From the NCBI GenBank assembly GCA_023229045.1, contig JALOAB010000086.1:1-8607 (forward strand): 8,607 nt of DNA, written 5' to 3'. The stretch's first letter is position 1. Every line of letters begins with the position of its first letter. Source of the DNA: Fidelibacterota bacterium (GTDB lineage Bacteria > Fidelibacterota > UBA2242). Below the pieces are notes generated by a model. It saw only the letters and a program-made list of their open reading frames with translations. It made no database searches and was not told the DNA's origin. Of the stretch, positions 6,279-8,607 are shown one piece after another. A program made the position numbers and the translations under genes.

Positions 6279-8266
6279 AACACCAAAATATTCTCTTGCG
6301 GATAACATTTTACATTTTTCTCTTGGGATTTTTGCAATCCTGTGCAAAAAAACCGTTTCCGCCAGAAGTTATGGATATTCTTTCCCATCAGAACCGACGC
6401 ACACTGGTAAAAATCGCCGATTCATATCTGAAATCACCTTCTACGGAAACCCGTTACCGTCTCGGACTGGCAATTGCAAATAGTCGCGATTTGACATTAA
6501 TCCCTCAACTCGAAATTTTACTTATTGACAATTCGCCAACCGTGCGGAGCGCGGCAGCTTTCGCGCTGGGTCAAATGAACTCTCCAGCCGCCGAAAACCT
6601 TCTGTTAAAACATCTTGAATCTGAATCCGACTCCGAAACGCGTCGCCAGACGGGTATTGCGCTGGCGCAAATTGGCAGTTTGTCCAGTCTGAACCGATTC
6701 TTAGAAATAGCCGGGAATGAATCGAATGACTGGCCGGCTGAGGCGTTGGTTTACTATTTTCAACGTCAGATTTATAATTATGCCAGCCTGCGTTTGGCGA
6801 CTTCCAAATTGCGCAACGGCAATCAATATGAGATGCGCTGGTCGGCACTGGCATTGAGTCGGATACGTGATCAAAACGTGATGCGGGAGCTGGTCGGCGA
6901 TCTGCAAAATGCCCTGGCGACTCCGGATGTGGCTACCCGAATCAAGCTCGTTGCCTGCCTGTCACCCCTGAATTTTTCCGGGAAAACCGATCTCTGGGCG
7001 CAGTTGCTGGCGGACGACGAACCGGGAGTTCGAATTGAAGCCGCCCGCGGTATTATTCAAATTGCTGAAAATAGATCGGTTCTGTCACAGGTTTTTAACG
7101 ATTCTGTTCCACAGATCATCGCAATAGCTATCGAAAATTTACCCGATTCATTGAATCTAACAGAAAATTTGAAGAATGATTTCAGGGCACTGGCAAAGCA
7201 TCCGTCGCCGGCGGTGCAGAGCGCGCTGGTGAAATATCTAAGTCAGCGCGGCGGAGTCGATGCTCTGCAGGATTTCGATCTTTGGCCGCTAAGCGACAAT
7301 CTATTACCGGCGGTTGCAGCAGGAATTGCCGAATGGGGACGACCGGCCGGGCTGGCGATTCTGGATAGCCTTTCAAGGTACCCGCATCGAGCAATATCTA
7401 CACCAGCCTATCATGGTTTGATCAGCGTAGCCGAGGAATTGCATAAGCAAAATATCCTATCGGTCAACGAATTCGGAGATTTCATAGGAGTTGGCCTAAC
7501 CAGCGCTGATCCGGTAAAAATCGCCATCGCCGCTTCCATTCTGAAGGAGTCCGGCGAAAATTTTCCACACCTGCATCCTCTGCTTTATCCACCATTGACA
7601 AAGTATAAAAATGCCGAATATGCTGATGCAATTACTGAAATTTTGATGGTAATCGCGATCCTTCAGCCTCCGGACGCCCTGCCATTTATTCAGCCTTTAG
7701 TAACCGTCCGCGATGTCCGCATCCGGGAGCTTGCCCGGCAGATAGTGAAGGAAACCTATCAGGCCGAGGTACCGGAAATTGCAGATGATTATCGCGGTGC
7801 CGGCCGGTATTCTAATCTGGCAATGCTGAGAAAATACGGTCTGCGTCCGACCGTTTTACTTGAGACCGCGCGCGGCAACATAATCATCCGCCTGGACGGC
7901 TATTATGCGCCCTTTACGGTCGATGCTTTGCTATCAAATATCGAAAGCGGTTATTACAATGGTTTGACGTTTCATCGGGTCGTGCCCAATTTCGTCATAC
8001 AGGGCGGCGATCCGCGCGGTGACGGCTGGGGCGGTCCGGGTTATACATTATTAACCGAGTATTCGCCGATCGGCTACATACCGGGTGCAGTCGGATTGGC
8101 GCGCACGGATTTCGATGCCGAAGGTTCGCAATTTTTCATTACATTGACCGATCAGCCGCATCTGAATTATAAATACTCCCGCTTCGGAGAAGTTGTCGAT
8201 GGATTAGCGGTAGCCGCTCAGATTGAAAAAGGCGACCGCATCCTGGCAATATCCATCCTGGATTGA
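6275..8266 (+). CDS. Lipoprotein with HEAT repeats and C-terminal cyclophilin-type peptidyl-prolyl isomerase
   Basis: The 663-residue protein begins with a lipoprotein signal (hydrophobic 7-20, lipobox LQSC with C23). The residue after the cysteine is Ala, so outer-membrane sorting is plausible. Residues about 40-490 are HEAT-like helical repeats of roughly 30-35 residues, clearest at 73-148 (TVRSAAAFALGQM, ETRRQTGIALAQIG) and near 250-265 (GVRIEAARGIIQIA). Residues about 528-663 form a cyclophilin domain: FHRVVPNFVIQGGDP with R568, F573 and Q576 at the positions of human CypA R55, F60 and Q63, then GSQFFITL (Q619, F621) and LNYKYSRFGEVVDG. It should catalyse proline cis-trans isomerisation of exported proteins, with the HEAT arm binding a partner. 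ATG 6275 overlaps the TGA of the glycosidase (6276-6278), so coupled translation is expected; a TTG at 6266 would add three residues. Confidence 0.92.
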   Translation: MKHQNILLRITFYIFLLGFLQSCAKKPFPPEVMDILSHQNRRTLVKIADSYLKSPSTETRYRLGLAIANSRDLTLIPQLEILLIDNSPTVRSAAAFALGQMNSPAAENLLLKHLESESDSETRRQTGIALAQIGSLSSLNRFLEIAGNESNDWPAEALVYYFQRQIYNYASLRLATSKLRNGNQYEMRWSALALSRIRDQNVMRELVGDLQNALATPDVATRIKLVACLSPLNFSGKTDLWAQLLADDEPGVRIEAARGIIQIAENRSVLSQVFNDSVPQIIAIAIENLPDSLNLTENLKNDFRALAKHPSPAVQSALVKYLSQRGGVDALQDFDLWPLSDNLLPAVAAGIAEWGRPAGLAILDSLSRYPHRAISTPAYHGLISVAEELHKQNILSVNEFGDFIGVGLTSADPVKIAIAASILKESGENFPHLHPLLYPPLTKYKNAEYADAITEILMVIAILQPPDALPFIQPLVTVRDVRIRELARQIVKETYQAEVPEIADDYRGAGRYSNLAMLRKYGLRPTVLLETARGNIIIRLDGYYAPFTVDALLSNIESGYYNGLTFHRVVPNFVIQGGDPRGDGWGGPGYTLLTEYSPIGYIPGAVGLARTDFDAEGSQFFITLTDQPHLNYKYSRFGEVVDGLAVAAQIEKGDRILAISILD

Positions 8267-8324
8267 AATATTTACACCAAAGGTGCGAAAGCACGTAGAA
8301 ATTTTTCATTGCGATGAATTATTT

Positions 8325-8354
8325 AACCGCCGAGCACGCTGAGAACACAAAGAG
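8325..8354. repeat. Degenerate tandem repeat of about 10 bp, GAG-ended units
   Basis: Three consecutive units each end in GAG: AACCGCCGAG (8325-8334), CACGCTGAG (8335-8343) and AACACAAAGAG (8344-8354). From memory, closely similar strings (AACGCAGAG-type units) occur between genes in many environmental bacterial genomes. The biological role is unknown. Confidence 0.55.
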
Positions 8355-8389
8355 TATCTATTTTATTTAGAATTGCATCCTAAGATTAG

Positions 8390-8416
8390 AATGCTTTTAT
8401 TGGTTTAATAAGCATT
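8390..8416. other. Imperfect hairpin in the non-coding tail
   Basis: AATGCT (8390-8395) pairs with AGCATT (8411-8416), and after a two-base bulge TATT (8398-8401) pairs with AATA (8407-8410), leaving a GGTTT loop. This gives ten pairs, mostly A-T. No T run follows on either strand, so a terminator role is doubtful. It could be part of a dispersed repeat or chance in AT-rich DNA. Confidence 0.3.
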
Positions 8417-8471
8417 TCCCGCACTGTCGTTCCGGTCCGGCGGATAGTCACACAGATAGTTTTCAATATTA

Positions 8472-8498
8472 GACAGGGTTACAGGATTTTTAGGATAC
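8472..8498. repeat. Degenerate tandem repeat of 8-9 bp, ACAGGAT-type units
   Basis: GACAGGGTT (8472-8480), ACAGGATTT (8481-8489) and TTAGGATAC (8490-8498) share an AGG core spaced 8 and 9 bases apart. From memory, strings of ACAGGATT units are common in intergenic DNA of diverse bacteria. No function is known to me. Confidence 0.5.
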
Positions 8499-8542
8499 TA
8501 TTTTAATGACTTGGTGAACAAACGATTATCTATTCATATAAA

Positions 8543-8584
8543 TTTGAATTTTGAAATTTGCATTCTTCAATCTACAACCTACAA
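8543..8584. repeat. Heptamer tandem repeat that drifts in sequence
   Basis: Six successive 7-bp units can be written without gaps: TTTGAAT, TTTGAAA, TTTGCAT, TCTTCAA, TCTACAA and CCTACAA (8543-8584). Neighbouring units differ by one to five bases, with the largest change in the middle, so the period is kept while the sequence changes. This resembles the short tandemly repeated heptamers known from cyanobacteria and other genomes. Confidence 0.5.
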
Positions 8585-8607
8585 TTAAAAACCATAAGAT
8601 ATTCCAA

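Larger units (their letters stand above)
8267..8607. other. Non-coding, AT-rich tail with short degenerate repeats
   Basis: No convincing reading frame was found on either strand. Composition shifts to AT-rich after the lipoprotein stop. The stretch holds three different short tandem-repeat clusters (8325-8354, 8472-8498, 8543-8584), a bulged hairpin (8390-8416) and two tiny hairpins (8283-8294 and 8305-8318). No good Rho-independent terminator for the rightward cluster is visible, since none of the hairpins is followed directly by a T run. Confidence 0.7.

Noticed and set aside
662..8266. A defence, toxin-antitoxin or mobile system
   Set aside because: No nuclease, methylase-restriction pair, transposase, integrase, toxin fold, terminal inverted repeats or CRISPR-like spacing was seen. 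The HD and TPR proteins alone do not justify such a call.
8283..8294. GTGC-GAAA-GCAC hairpin with a GNRA loop just after the lipoprotein gene
   Set aside because: The stem is only 4 bp and the nearest T run starts 7 bases later, so it is too weak to call a terminator or structured RNA.
8305..8318. TTCAT-TGCG-ATGAA hairpin
   Set aside because: A 5-bp A-T-rich stem in AT-rich DNA is expected by chance and has no T run after it.

Overview
The window looks like chromosomal DNA from an uncultured Gram-negative bacterium. Base composition is roughly balanced and slightly AT-rich. Two encoded proteins carry export signals, one of them a lipoprotein signal. Clear Shine-Dalgarno sequences are rare. 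The pairing of a HEAT-repeat lipoprotein with a C-terminal cyclophilin domain, and the style of the intergenic repeats, recall candidate phyla of the FCB/Zixibacteria type. That placement is an impression, not a demonstrated assignment. No mobile element, CRISPR array, tRNA or rRNA was seen.

Layout. (a) 3-590 (+) is the 3' end of an unrecognised gene open at the left edge. It ends at a bidirectional hairpin terminator (610-640) shared with the convergent leftward genes. (b) 662-3089 (-) holds four leftward genes: a TPR protein, a nitrilase-superfamily amidohydrolase, a small helical protein of unknown function and an HD-domain hydrolase. The last three are separated by only 5 and 15 bases and probably form one transcript. 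(c) 3090-3262 is a divergent control region with a sigma70-like promoter. A perfect 7-bp inverted repeat covers its -35 box, and an 8-bp direct repeat lies nearby. (d) 3263-8266 (+) holds three rightward genes: an alkylguanine-DNA methyltransferase with an N-terminal anti-sigma-type zinc finger, a secreted GH15-like glycosidase with a GH2-like jelly roll in front, and a lipoprotein with HEAT repeats and a cyclophilin domain. The last two overlap by ATGA. (e) 8267-8607 is non-coding and holds three different families of degenerate short tandem repeats plus small hairpins.

How the genes work together. The rightward cluster mixes a cytoplasmic DNA-repair protein with two cell-envelope proteins, and no shared pathway is obvious. 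The glycosidase and the lipoprotein are the likeliest pair because translation appears coupled: the PPIase/HEAT protein could help exported proteins fold or assemble. The leftward cluster combines small-molecule hydrolases with a scaffold protein, and again no pathway can be named. The most unusual items are the zinc finger-methyltransferase fusion with its operator-like inverted repeat, the GH15-like enzyme that appears to lack the usual C-terminal catalytic base, and the repeat-rich tail. I found no recognisable defence or mobile system.
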